From: Oxalobacteraceae bacterium CAVE-383
GTDB lineage: Bacteria; Pseudomonadota; Gammaproteobacteria; Burkholderiales; Burkholderiaceae_D
Direction: 5' to 3'
Assembly (NCBI GenBank): GCA_004134995.1
Contig: REGP01000001.1
Location: 186,001-250,000, forward strand
DNA: 64,000 nucleotides
Within the stretch, counting starts at the first letter, position 1, and the number at the start of each line of letters is the position of its first letter. The position numbers were made by a program, and so were the translations under genes. The notes under the pieces were generated by a model. That model did no database searches. It worked only from the letters and a program-made list of their open reading frames with translations, and was not told where the DNA came from. Positions 1 through 8,776 of this stretch are shown one piece after another.

Positions 1-891
1 ATGTCGGTGCTGATGAGCCTGAACAACAACGGCCAGGCCATCACGCTGTCGAAGAAACTGGCCGACAAGGGCGCCGTCGACGGCGCTTCGCTGGCCAAGC
101 TGATGGCGATGGAAAAGCGCGAATACACCTTCGCGCAGACCTTCCCGACCGGCACCCACGCGATGTGGCTGTATTACTGGATGGCGGCCAGCGGCATCAA
201 TCCGATGAAGGACGCCAAGGTCATCACCGTGCCGCCGCCGCAGATGGTGGCCAATATGCGGGTCGGCAACATGGACGGCTTCTGCGTCGGCGAACCGTGG
301 GGCCATCGCGCCATCGTCGACGGCGTCGGCATCACCGCCATCACCACCCAGGACATCTGGAAAGACCATCCCGAAAAGGTGCTCGGCTGCGCCACCGACT
401 TCGTCAAGAAGAATCCGAACACCTGCCGCGCGCTGATGGCCGCGGTGCTGGAAGCGAGCAAGTGGATCGACGCTTCGCTGGCCAACAAGAACAAGATGGC
501 CGAAGTGATCGCCGACAAATCGTACGTCAACACCAGCAAGGACGTGATCGACCAGCGCATCATGGGCCGCTACCAGAACGGCCTGGGCAAGACCTGGGAC
601 GATCCGAACTACATGAAGTTCTACAACGACGGCGCGGTCAATTTCCCGTACCTCTCCGACGGCATGTGGTTCATGACCCAGCATCGCCGCTGGGGCCTGC
701 TCAAGGACGATCCGGATTACCTGGCCGTGGCCAAGGCGGTCAACCAGATCGACCTCTACAAGGAAGCCGCGGCGATGACCAAGACGCCGGTGCCGAAGGA
801 TCCCATGCGCACCTCCAAGCTGTTCGACGGCGCGGTATGGGACGGCAAGAATCCGAAGGCCTACGCCGCATCGTTCAAGATCCACGCGTAA
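1..891 (+). CDS. nrtA: Nitrate-type ABC transporter substrate-binding protein NrtA, 5' partial
   Basis: This is the C-terminal two thirds of a NrtA/CmpA-family periplasmic binding protein that delivers nitrate or a related oxyanion to the permease encoded next. It contains family-typical stretches such as VPPPQMVANMRVGNMDGFCVGEPW (around residue 76) and the late WFMTQHRRWG segment. Only 296 residues are present against roughly 400-450 for the family, and there is no signal peptide, so the ATG at base 1 is an internal codon and the true start lies upstream of the window. It is followed after 12 bases by nrtB, with the stop at 889-891. Nitrate as substrate is inferred from family and operon; cyanate or bicarbonate relatives exist. 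Confidence 0.85.
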   Translation: MSVLMSLNNNGQAITLSKKLADKGAVDGASLAKLMAMEKREYTFAQTFPTGTHAMWLYYWMAASGINPMKDAKVITVPPPQMVANMRVGNMDGFCVGEPWGHRAIVDGVGITAITTQDIWKDHPEKVLGCATDFVKKNPNTCRALMAAVLEASKWIDASLANKNKMAEVIADKSYVNTSKDVIDQRIMGRYQNGLGKTWDDPNYMKFYNDGAVNFPYLSDGMWFMTQHRRWGLLKDDPDYLAVAKAVNQIDLYKEAAAMTKTPVPKDPMRTSKLFDGAVWDGKNPKAYAASFKIHA

Positions 892-903
892 GGGGTTGCT
901 CTC

Positions 904-1899
904 ATGAACGCATTGACAAACACCGCGGCGATCGATGGCGCGCCGCCAGCGGCTCCGGCCGGCCATCCGGCGCATTCAGCCCATCCGGCCCATGCAGCCC
1001 ATGCAGCCCATGCAGCCCATGCAGCCCATATTGCGCCGCAAGCGAAGGCAGCCGAACAGGCGCTGTCGAAACAGCAGCAGCGCGCAAGCGCCGACGCCAG
1101 GCGCGAAGCCTTGCGCAAAGGCGCCGCCGCTTTCATCAAGATGATCGTGCCGCCGCTGGCCGGCCTGGTCTTCCTGGTGCTGGTGTGGCAATTCATCGCC
1201 GCCAGGAACAGCAGCTTCCCGACGCCGGCGGTGACCTTCGCTGAAGCCCTGAAACTGTTCGCCGATCCGTTCTACCGCACCGGCCCGAACGACCAGGGCA
1301 TCGGCTGGAACATCCTGGCCTCGCTGCAGCGGGTGGCGATCGGCTTCGGCCTGGCGGCCGCGGTCGGCATTCCGCTCGGCTTCATGATCGGCCGCTTCAA
1401 ATTCCTCTCGGGCATGTTCGGTCCCATCATCAGCCTGCTCAAGCCGGTGTCGCCGCTGGCCTGGCTGCCAATCGGCCTGCTGGTGTTCAAGTCGGCCAAC
1501 CCGGCCGCGATCTGGTCGATTTTCATCTGCTCGATCTGGCCGATGATCATCAATACCGCCGTCGGCGTGCAGCGCGTGCCGCAGGATTACATGAACGTGG
1601 CGCGGGTTCTCAACCTCTCGGAATGGAAGATCTTCACCAAGATCCTGTTTCCGTCGGTGCTGCCGTACATGCTGACCGGCGTGCGGCTGGCCATCGGCAC
1701 CGCCTGGCTGGTGATCGTGGCGGCGGAAATGCTGACCGGCGGCGTCGGCATCGGTTTCTGGGTCTGGGACGAATGGAATAACCTGAACGTGCCGCACATC
1801 ATCATCGCCATCGTCGTCATCGGCGTGGTCGGCCTGCTGCTGGAGCAGTTGCTGGTGGCGCTGGCCAAGGCGTTCACATTCGAAGAAGTATCGAGCTGA
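904..1899 (+). CDS. nrtB: Nitrate-type ABC transporter permease NrtB
   Basis: Inner-membrane permease of the NrtB/SsuC (BPD_transp_1) family, 331 residues, with several hydrophobic segments from about residue 80 on and the characteristic EAA-type loop (VPQDYMNVARVLNLSEWKIF) near residues 222-242. A good ribosome site (aagggg) sits before the ATG at 904. The first 60 residues are unusual: an alanine/histidine/proline-rich cytoplasmic extension with the repeated tripeptide HAA, encoded by a perfect 9-bp tandem repeat. The gene lies between the binding protein and the ATPase, as is standard for nrt operons. Confidence 0.9.
   Translation: MNALTNTAAIDGAPPAAPAGHPAHSAHPAHAAHAAHAAHAAHIAPQAKAAEQALSKQQQRASADARREALRKGAAAFIKMIVPPLAGLVFLVLVWQFIAARNSSFPTPAVTFAEALKLFADPFYRTGPNDQGIGWNILASLQRVAIGFGLAAAVGIPLGFMIGRFKFLSGMFGPIISLLKPVSPLAWLPIGLLVFKSANPAAIWSIFICSIWPMIINTAVGVQRVPQDYMNVARVLNLSEWKIFTKILFPSVLPYMLTGVRLAIGTAWLVIVAAEMLTGGVGIGFWVWDEWNNLNVPHIIIAIVVIGVVGLLLEQLLVALAKAFTFEEVSS
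991..1029 (+). repeat. 9-bp tandem repeat inside nrtB (catgcagcc x4 plus cat)
   Basis: Four exact 9-bp units catgcagcc follow each other, then a partial unit. The array is in frame and encodes Ala-Ala-His repeats in the N-terminal extension of NrtB. Because the unit is a multiple of three, slippage would change protein length without breaking the frame. Confidence 0.9.
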
Positions 1900-1919
1900 C
1901 CGGAACCTGGAGAGCCATC

Positions 1920-2729
1920 ATGGAAATGCACAACAAATTCATCGATATTCAAAAGGCCGAGATGGTGTTCCACACCAAAAAGGGCAATTTTCATGCGCTG
2001 CGCGACATCAGCCTGACGGTGCGCAAGGGCGAGTTCATTACCCTGATCGGCCACTCCGGCTGCGGCAAATCGACATTGCTGAACCTGATCGCCGGCCTGA
2101 CCCGGCCCAGCGACGGCCTGCTGTTCTGCGCCAACCGCGAAATCGGCGGCCCTTCGCCGGAACGCGCAGTGGTGTTTCAAAACCATTCGCTGCTGCCGTG
2201 GCTGAGCTGTTATGAAAACATCTACCTTGGCGTCGAACGCGTATTCGCGGCCACCGAAAGCAAGGCGCAACTCAAGCAGCGCACGGCCGAAGCGCTGGCG
2301 CTGGTCGGCCTGGAAGCGGCCACGCACAAGCGTCCGCATGAGATTTCTGGCGGCATGAAGCAGCGCGTCGGCATTGCGCGCGCGCTGGCGATGGCGCCCA
2401 AGGTCTTGCTGATGGACGAACCCTTCGGCGCGCTCGACGCCTTGACCCGCGCTCATCTGCAGGACGAATTGCTGAAAATCGTCGCCAAGACCGAATCCAC
2501 CGTGGTGATGGTCACGCATGATGTCGACGAGGCCGTGCTGCTGTCGGACCGCATCGTGATGATGACCAACGGCCCGGCCGCCACCATCGGCGAAATCCTG
2601 GAAGTGAAGCTGGCGCGGCCGCGCGAACGGGTGACCTTGGCGCAGGATCCGGAATACGCCCAGTATCGCGGCGCGGTGCTGGAATTCCTGTATCGCAAGC
2701 AAGCGCATCCCGTTGCCAAGGCTGCCTAG
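1920..2729 (+). CDS. nrtD: Nitrate-type ABC transporter ATP-binding protein (NrtC/NrtD family, short form)
   Basis: ATPase subunit of the transporter, 269 residues. Walker A GHSGCGKST is at residues 44-52, the signature region is SGGMKQRVGIARAL, and Walker B with D-loop reads LLMDEPFGALDA. It lacks the NrtA-like C-terminal regulatory domain that makes cyanobacterial NrtC about 660 residues, so it is the short NrtD-like form. The ATG at 1920 follows cctggagag and begins 20 bases after the nrtB stop, so the three genes form one operon. Confidence 0.9.
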   Translation: MEMHNKFIDIQKAEMVFHTKKGNFHALRDISLTVRKGEFITLIGHSGCGKSTLLNLIAGLTRPSDGLLFCANREIGGPSPERAVVFQNHSLLPWLSCYENIYLGVERVFAATESKAQLKQRTAEALALVGLEAATHKRPHEISGGMKQRVGIARALAMAPKVLLMDEPFGALDALTRAHLQDELLKIVAKTESTVVMVTHDVDEAVLLSDRIVMMTNGPAATIGEILEVKLARPRERVTLAQDPEYAQYRGAVLEFLYRKQAHPVAKAA

Positions 2730-2834
2730 AAAGCGTTCCTGCCCCGCGTTCTTATCCGTATAATCACGCTGTTTCAGCCGAAGCGGTCGAATGCCGTTTC
2801 GGGATCAACAACGTTTTTTTACGGGATATGAACA

Positions 2835-3374
2835 ATGAAAACAAAGCGATATCATCCGTCGTCGATTTTCCTGCACTGGGCCATTTTCCTGCTGATCGCA
2901 ACGGCGCTGACGCTGATCGAATATCGCGGTTATTTGCCCAAAGGCGATGCGATGAAGACGCCGCTGCGCAATTGGCACATGCTGGCGGGGCAGACGGTGC
3001 TGTGGTTGGTGGTGTTGCGGGTTGCCGCGCGCACGCTGTTCGGCGCGCCGCCGCTGGTTGACGGTCCGCGCTGGCAGATCTGGAGCGCGCATACGGTGCA
3101 TGCCTTGCTGTATATCCTGATGTTCGCGCTGCCGGTTACCGGCATTCTCTTCAACCAGGCCGCAGGCCGGGAAATCAGCTATTTCGGCTTGATTCTGCCC
3201 CAATTGATCGCGCCGAATAAAGAACTGGGGCATTCCCTGCACGACATCCATGAATTGCTCGGCAACTCGGTCTATTACGTGGCCGGACTGCATATCCTGG
3301 GCGCCTTGTGGCACCAGTTCGTGCGCAAGGACCATGCGCTGCGCCGCATGTGGCCGGGGCAGGCCGCCGATTGA
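2835..3374 (+). CDS. cybB: Cytochrome b561 family membrane protein
   Basis: A 179-residue protein of the bacterial cytochrome b561 (YodB/CybB) family, a four-helix inner-membrane di-heme cytochrome. It opens with the family pattern YHPSSIFLHWAIFLLI, whose histidines include a heme ligand, and has further conserved histidines in the helix containing NWHMLAGQ, in HTVHALLYILM, and in the last helix (YVAGLHILGALWHQF). Likely role is quinol oxidation and electron transfer in the membrane. It is monocistronic; the start ATG at 2835 follows a gggata element. Confidence 0.88.
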   Translation: MKTKRYHPSSIFLHWAIFLLIATALTLIEYRGYLPKGDAMKTPLRNWHMLAGQTVLWLVVLRVAARTLFGAPPLVDGPRWQIWSAHTVHALLYILMFALPVTGILFNQAAGREISYFGLILPQLIAPNKELGHSLHDIHELLGNSVYYVAGLHILGALWHQFVRKDHALRRMWPGQAAD

Positions 3375-3498
3375 TTTCGTTAAAACTTGTCGTTGATATT
3401 CCTACAAGTTTTTCAGCATTGCGCTGCTGGTTTGTGCTTGCGAGCTTTTTTATGATGGAACTGCAGAGGTAAACCAGTTTCATTGAAAGGAGCTGAAC

Positions 3499-3828
3499 AT
3501 GCCACAACCAGGACAAAGCGCCAAGCGCACCCGGCAGTACGAGCACATCAAGGACAGCGTGCTGCATCGGGGCGGTTCGGAAAAACGCGCCAAGGAAATC
3601 GCCGGCCGCACCGTCAACAAGGTGCGCGCCCAGACCGGCGAAGCCAAAACCGCCAGCAAGACCTCATTGAACGATATGTCGCCATCGAAGCGCGGCGGCG
3701 AAAGATCGCACAGCGGCGCCGGCGGCCGCACTTATGCGCAGTTGTATCAGGAAGCGCAGACCAGGAAAATCAGCGGCAGGTCGAGCATGAACAAAGCGGA
3801 ATTGCTGAAGGCGGTGGGGCGGAGGTAG
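3499..3828 (+). CDS. Small basic Rho-N-like protein often labelled plasmid stabilization protein
   Basis: A 109-residue, strongly basic protein. The N-terminal part (QYEHIKDSVLHRGGSEKRAKEIAGRTVNKVRA) and the C-terminal SAP/Rho-N-like element (TYAQLYQEAQTRKISGRSSMNKAELLKAV in two short pieces) match a family that is common on proteobacterial chromosomes and usually called plasmid stabilization protein or Rho termination factor N-terminal domain protein. Its function is not established; nucleic-acid binding is inferred. An excellent ribosome site (gaaaggag) lies seven bases before the ATG, and a strong terminator follows at 3865-3900. Confidence 0.75.
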   Translation: MPQPGQSAKRTRQYEHIKDSVLHRGGSEKRAKEIAGRTVNKVRAQTGEAKTASKTSLNDMSPSKRGGERSHSGAGGRTYAQLYQEAQTRKISGRSSMNKAELLKAVGRR

Positions 3829-3864
3829 TTTGCAGGGCGATTATCGCTATTGATGCGATTATTC

Positions 3865-3900
3865 AAAAAAAGGCCGCGGCGAAAGTCGCGGCCTTTTTTT
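3865..3900 (+). terminator. Rho-independent terminator
   Basis: A GC-rich hairpin (GGCCGCG ... CGCGGCC) flanked by A-run on the left and seven T on the right, directly after the small basic protein gene. The symmetric A/T flanks would let it work on either strand. Confidence 0.9.
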
Positions 3901-3994
3901 GTCCGCTCGACACGAAAAATAAGACAGGTCTGATCGTTTCATCTCGCTTGGCGGAATAGTATCGATTCAGGAAAAACTTTATTGGATCGATCAT

Positions 3995-5776
3995 ATGTCT
4001 TGGATATCTCCCCCCACCGCCAGTACCCTTCAAGCGAAAAGTCAGGCCGCGGCTGGCGACGTTACAATCAAAACGACGCACCGCGAACGGACCATTTCGG
4101 TGATAAAAGGTAAATGCCGAAATGCGATCCGATTGTTGAGGAAAGCGATAGGCTGGAAGCCAACGCCGCGATTCAGCGAAAAAAGCAAGTCGGCGCCTAT
4201 GACTGCCGCGCCAAGAGCCTGGCCTGCTCCTCCGGTACACAGCTACAAGGCGATTGTTCCTGCGCCGGTCCGGCCGGCGGATTCGACAGCATGCGCGCAG
4301 CCGCCGGTTTTGCAATCGGCGGAATTGCCGTTGCCGCAGCCGTTGCGGGAAGTGTCGAATGTAGAGGTAGCGCCGATGCCGCCGGTCCAGACCGCGCATT
4401 CGGAAGCATGCGGGCAACCGCCGGTTGTACAGCCTGCGGCGATGCCTTTGCTGCCGGAGTCGTTGCGGGAAATATCGAATGCGGCGGTATCGACACCGCC
4501 GCCGGCCGCAGGCGAGGCCGAACCGATTGGTGCCCAGCCTGAACCAATTTGCGCTCCTGAAGCGGATGTGACGATGCCTTCGCTACGTCCAGTCTCGGAT
4601 TTAGTCCGTCAATTCAATTCGGAAAGCCCCATGCCGGATGTGTTCGCTGCAATTACTCAGACAATACCAAACGCACGGCGGCCTGATGGTCTTAATCGCC
4701 ATAGGCACAATACGGTATATGGACAAACGATGCAGCCAAACACTGTGGCCGGCACCGCATGGCCAGACGGCCGTCCCGAAGAGTATACCTATGAGGGCAT
4801 CCTTGCGCTCCGAAGCAATAGCGATAGCCCGGCAGCGAGCGCCGCGGCACGGGCGGCCGCCTACGGCGAGATACCGGCCCGCAAGCTGGAGCTGGCGGTC
4901 ATGGATTGGTATCCGGAAAGCGAACATCCGGAAATCGTGAAAACCTGGCGCGCTCACGAAGCAGAACATCCAAAGGATGCAAAAGAATTTTCTAAATTCC
5001 TCGATAAGCTTCAACATACCGTTTCCGCAAAAATTAAAACGTTCAAACCATCGGTGACCGCTTGGCTGTCGCGGATTTCCCGCTCGCCGAAAGAAGCATT
5101 CGCTGCCGCCAGATATTCCTCGGGAAGTTGCGAAGACCGGGTCAGCCTGGCGTTCAATAAAATGCAGGCGCTTCTCATTTATGACGACATCCGAAACGGT
5201 TTGTACGATAAGGATATCGGCGCTCTGGTTGGGACTCTTCGAAATGAATTTCGCCTGATGTGCCTTGAAGAGTTCGCCGGAAAAAAGTTAAAAACCATGC
5301 AGCCAAAGCCGGGGCTCGATGAAGTCGACGCCATCGAGGTTTATCTTGAATTGCAGATGGCGCTGCGTCACAAGCTGGATCTGACTGTGGCCAGTTTGGC
5401 AATGCGATATAAGTCCGATCTGACCAGCCAGGACTTGGCCGACGCGACAAATATCGTCAAGGAAAGAGAAGACGCCGAGTTCCCCGCTGACTTTGCAAAT
5501 TCCCCTTACTGGGATGCGTTCTTGCAGCGTCTTTATTCAGAGAAATATGCGGAATTCGAGGATCAGCGCAGCGATGCGATCGACAAGGCGCTGGAAACCA
5601 TCGAGGAAGATGTCGACGCTGAAATTGCCGCGCGCGGCTTGATGGACGATGATGAAACGCGTTCCGGCCTTCGCAAGGGCATTGTCGACAAGATTTGCGC
5701 CGACCTGAAAATGCCGTTTATCCAGGAAATCCTGAATTTGAACAATTGCTCGAATGCATTGGCGCCGGTGTGGTAA
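3995..5776 (+). CDS. Unrecognised 593-residue protein with Pro/Ala-rich internal repeat
   Basis: I do not recognise this protein. It starts with a basic N-terminus (residues 1-60, no clear signal peptide), followed by a proline/alanine-rich low-complexity region (about 65-180) that contains an imperfect duplication of about 39 residues: units beginning near STACAQPPV and HSEACGQPPV, each ending near LREVSN or LREISN. From about residue 260 to the end it is mostly helical and charged, with many short Asp/Glu-rich stretches and no transmembrane segment. Composition is less GC-rich than the neighbouring housekeeping genes. The layout (flexible N-terminus, helical body, no secretion signal) would fit a type III effector, but no secretion genes are in the window, so this is only a possibility. 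Confidence 0.7.
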   Translation: MSWISPPTASTLQAKSQAAAGDVTIKTTHRERTISVIKGKCRNAIRLLRKAIGWKPTPRFSEKSKSAPMTAAPRAWPAPPVHSYKAIVPAPVRPADSTACAQPPVLQSAELPLPQPLREVSNVEVAPMPPVQTAHSEACGQPPVVQPAAMPLLPESLREISNAAVSTPPPAAGEAEPIGAQPEPICAPEADVTMPSLRPVSDLVRQFNSESPMPDVFAAITQTIPNARRPDGLNRHRHNTVYGQTMQPNTVAGTAWPDGRPEEYTYEGILALRSNSDSPAASAAARAAAYGEIPARKLELAVMDWYPESEHPEIVKTWRAHEAEHPKDAKEFSKFLDKLQHTVSAKIKTFKPSVTAWLSRISRSPKEAFAAARYSSGSCEDRVSLAFNKMQALLIYDDIRNGLYDKDIGALVGTLRNEFRLMCLEEFAGKKLKTMQPKPGLDEVDAIEVYLELQMALRHKLDLTVASLAMRYKSDLTSQDLADATNIVKEREDAEFPADFANSPYWDAFLQRLYSEKYAEFEDQRSDAIDKALETIEEDVDAEIAARGLMDDDETRSGLRKGIVDKICADLKMPFIQEILNLNNCSNALAPVW

Positions 5777-5910
5777 TACGCCGCATTGCGGCATGATTGC
5801 GCGTGAACGGCTTATGCCGGGGCTGTAATCAGTGAGCGGGAATCCAATTCGTCGATGTTATTATTTCGCCGGTAGATTTCCCGCCGCCACACCCTTTCGA
5901 GAAAGCGCCC

Positions 5911-7599
5911 ATGCCCCATCACACGCCCCTCATCGCAACCATCGTCGGCGGCCTGGTTCTGGCGTTCATTTTCGGCGCGCTGGCCAATCGCCTGCGCATG
6001 CCGCCGCTGGTCGGCTATCTGGTGGCCGGCATCTGCGTCGGGCCGTTCACGCCGGGCTTTGTAGCCGACGCGAATCTGGCGCAGGAACTGGCCGAGATCG
6101 GGGTGATCCTGCTGATGTTCGGCGTCGGGCTGCATTTTTCGCTGAAGGATCTGCTGGCGGTAAAGAACATCGCGATTCCCGGGGCGCTGGCGCAGATCGC
6201 CATTGCCACGCTGCTGGGAATGGGGCTGGCATGGGCCTTGGGGTGGAGCATCGGCGCGGGGCTGATTTTCGGGTTGTCGCTGTCGGTGGCCAGCACCGTG
6301 GTGCTGCTGACCGCATTGCAGGAACGCCGCCTGCTGGAAACGCGGCGCGGCCAGATCGCCATCGGCTGGCTCATCGTCGAAGACATCGTCATGGTGCTCA
6401 CGCTGGTGCTGATCCCGGCGCTCAGCGGCGTGCTCGGCGGCGCCGGCGAAGCGGTGTCCACCGGCGCCTTATTGATTACCTTGGCCATCACCCTCGGCAA
6501 GGTGGTCGCCTTCGTCGCGGTCATGCTGGTATTCGGCAAACGCCTGATCCCGTGGATACTGGAACGCATTGCCGATACCGGCTCCCGTGAACTGTTCCGG
6601 CTGGCGGTGTTGGCCATCGCGCTCGGCTTCGCCCTGGGCGCGACCTATATCTTCGGGGTGTCGTTTGCATTGGGCGCATTCTTCGCCGGCATGATCCTGG
6701 CCGAATCCGAACTCAGCCATCGCGCCGCGGAAGAATCGCTGCCCCTGCGCGATGCCTTCGCCGTGCTGTTTTTCGTCTCGGTCGGCATGCTGTTCGATCC
6801 CTCCATCCTGATCCGCGAACCCTTGCTGATCCTGGCGACCGTCTTCATTATCGTGATCGGCAAATCGCTGGCGGCGCTGCTGATCGTGCGTTCCTTCAAA
6901 TATCCGCTGAGCACTTCGCTGACCATTGCCGCCAGCCTGGCGCAGATCGGCGAATTCTCCTTCATCCTGGCCACGCTGGGCATTTCGCTGGGGCTGCTGT
7001 CCTCGAACGGCCGCGACCTGATCCTGGGCGGCGCCATTCTTTCCATTCTCATCAATCCTTTATTGTTCGTCGGCCTGGAGCGGCTCAAGCCCTGGCTCCA
7101 GCGGCGCGAGGAGGAGGATGCCGGCGCCGGCATCGCGCCGGATCTCGGCGAAATGCTGAAACCGGTGCTGCCGCAGCATGGGCATACGGTGCTGGTCGGC
7201 TTTGGCAAGGTCGGCCATCTGGCGGCGGACGCGTTGCGCGAGCGGAACCAGCCGTTCATCGTGATCGAGGATCATGCCGACGCAGTGGAGGCCCTGTGCA
7301 TCGCCGGCACGCCGGCCATCTACGGCAATGCGGCCGCGCCCGGCATGCTGGACGCCGCGCACATCGCCGGCGCGCGTTATCTGCTGGTGGCCATTCCGGA
7401 CATCCTGGAAGCAGGCCAGATCATCGAACACGCATTGAAAATCAATCCCCGGCTGCACGTTATCGCGCGCGCCCAATCGGCGGCGGAAACGGCGCATCTG
7501 GAAGCGCACGGCGCGGCGGAAATCGTTATCGGGGAACAGGAAATTGCCAACAGCATGGTGGCCAAGGCGATCGCCGGCGCAGGCAGCCAGGGCCATTGA
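5911..7599 (+). CDS. ybaL: CPA2 family cation/proton antiporter with TrkA-N domain (YbaL/KefB-like)
   Basis: Inner-membrane monovalent cation:proton antiporter, 562 residues. About a dozen hydrophobic segments form the Na_H_Exchanger domain (residues 10-385), followed by a cytoplasmic RCK/TrkA-N Rossmann domain (about 415-540, beginning HTVLVGFGKVGHLAADAL, with the nucleotide-binding GxGxxG). Length and architecture match E. coli YbaL (558 residues). It probably exports K+ or Na+ under redox or pH stress and is gated by the nucleotide-binding domain. It stands alone; its 3' end faces lpxO. Confidence 0.88.
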   Translation: MPHHTPLIATIVGGLVLAFIFGALANRLRMPPLVGYLVAGICVGPFTPGFVADANLAQELAEIGVILLMFGVGLHFSLKDLLAVKNIAIPGALAQIAIATLLGMGLAWALGWSIGAGLIFGLSLSVASTVVLLTALQERRLLETRRGQIAIGWLIVEDIVMVLTLVLIPALSGVLGGAGEAVSTGALLITLAITLGKVVAFVAVMLVFGKRLIPWILERIADTGSRELFRLAVLAIALGFALGATYIFGVSFALGAFFAGMILAESELSHRAAEESLPLRDAFAVLFFVSVGMLFDPSILIREPLLILATVFIIVIGKSLAALLIVRSFKYPLSTSLTIAASLAQIGEFSFILATLGISLGLLSSNGRDLILGGAILSILINPLLFVGLERLKPWLQRREEEDAGAGIAPDLGEMLKPVLPQHGHTVLVGFGKVGHLAADALRERNQPFIVIEDHADAVEALCIAGTPAIYGNAAAPGMLDAAHIAGARYLLVAIPDILEAGQIIEHALKINPRLHVIARAQSAAETAHLEAHGAAEIVIGEQEIANSMVAKAIAGAGSQGH

Positions 7600-7729
7600 T
7601 TTTACGGCCCGCGGAAACAAGAAGGCGCACCGTAACTAGTGCCACGGCGCGCCGGTCTGCAGCCATGCATATCGATTGCATGTGCTGCAAGTGCCTACAG
7701 TAACCGGGTTTTATGACAGGATAATGACG

Positions 7730-7752
7730 CAGCGCCCCGGAAAGGGACGCTG
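7730..7752. terminator. Possible hairpin between convergent ybaL and lpxO
   Basis: An inverted repeat (CAGCG-c-CCC, ggaaa loop, GGG-a-CGCTG) lies between two convergent genes. There is no clear T-run, so its role as a terminator is only suggested by its position. Confidence 0.35.
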
Positions 7753-7779
7753 GGGGAAGAAGATGCCGGGGCGTCCGCT

Positions 7780-8682
7780 TTACAGATAAATGATCAGCAG
7801 CGCCACCGCGATGATCAAGCCGAATTTGGTGGCCTTGTACGCATTCTTGTTCCAGCGCTTGAAGCGGCGGCGGTATTGCCCGGCCTGCCAGACGAAGTGA
7901 AACAGTTTGTTGATGCGGCCGGTCTGGTCGCCGGTTTCGTTGGGCGAGCTGGCGGCGGTCATCATGGTCTTGCCCAGCCATTTGTTGACGCTTTGCGCCC
8001 ACTTGTAGCGCAGCGGCCGTTCGATATCGCAGAACAGGATGATGCGGTTGGTGTCGGCGCCGTTCTTGGCCCAATGGATAAAGGTTTCATCGAAGATCAC
8101 GCTCTGGCCGTCGCGCCAGCTGTAGCGCTCGCCGTCGACTTCGATGAAGCAGCGGTCGTCATTCGGCGTGACCAGCCCGAGGTGATAGCGCAGCGAACCG
8201 GCGAACGGATCGCGATGCGGATTGAGCACGCCTTCCGGCGGCAGCTCGGCGAACATCGCGGCCTTGACGCAGGGAATGCGCTTGAGCAGATCCACTGTCT
8301 TCGGACAGAATTCCACCGCCGACGGATGGTTGGCGTCATACCATTTCAGATAGAAGCGTTTCCAGCCGTTCTTGAAAAAGGAGTTGAAGCCGGCGTCGTC
8401 GTTGTTCTCGGCGGCCTTGATCTTGGAAATGGCCTGCAGATGCAGGCCTTCGTCGCGGATGGTCTGCCAGTTTTCGTCGAGCAGGTGCAGGCCTTCGAAA
8501 TGGCGCGATTTGACGTAAGGCACAGACACCGGCACCTTCGACATCGCGTACATGAACAGGTTGATCGGGGACATGATCGACGAGTGATCGAAAAACTGGC
8601 GCAGGAACGGCAGCCGCACGCGTCCGCGGAAATGAATAAACAGGATGGAAAACAGATAAATGCCGACAATCAACCACTTCAT
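7780..8682 (-). CDS. lpxO: LpxO-type lipid A / aspartyl-asparaginyl beta-hydroxylase family protein
   Basis: A 300-residue Fe(II)/2-oxoglutarate-dependent dioxygenase of the LpxO family, which 2-hydroxylates the secondary myristate of lipid A. An N-terminal membrane anchor (about 1-17) and a C-terminal hydrophobic tail (about 284-300) flank the catalytic domain, as in LpxO. The iron-binding triad is visible as H156 and D158 (NPHRDPF) and H203 (FIHWAKN), with a downstream arginine for 2-oxoglutarate. The start has a ribosome site AAGGACAC. Lipid A is the expected substrate; other members hydroxylate other acyl chains. Confidence 0.82.
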   Translation of the reverse strand: MKWLIVGIYLFSILFIHFRGRVRLPFLRQFFDHSSIMSPINLFMYAMSKVPVSVPYVKSRHFEGLHLLDENWQTIRDEGLHLQAISKIKAAENNDDAGFNSFFKNGWKRFYLKWYDANHPSAVEFCPKTVDLLKRIPCVKAAMFAELPPEGVLNPHRDPFAGSLRYHLGLVTPNDDRCFIEVDGERYSWRDGQSVIFDETFIHWAKNGADTNRIILFCDIERPLRYKWAQSVNKWLGKTMMTAASSPNETGDQTGRINKLFHFVWQAGQYRRRFKRWNKNAYKATKFGLIIAVALLIIYL

Positions 8683-8776
8683 GCGTGTGTCCTTATGGTG
8701 CAGACAGGGCGAGCCCCGAATCCGCTGATTTTACACCAAGCGGGGGAGAGCCCTGTAGGACAAGCACGGCAGGAAG

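Noticed and set aside
991-1029. CRISPR-like repeat array
   Set aside because: Repeats are 9 bp without spacers and lie inside a gene; no CRISPR array or cas gene was seen in the window.
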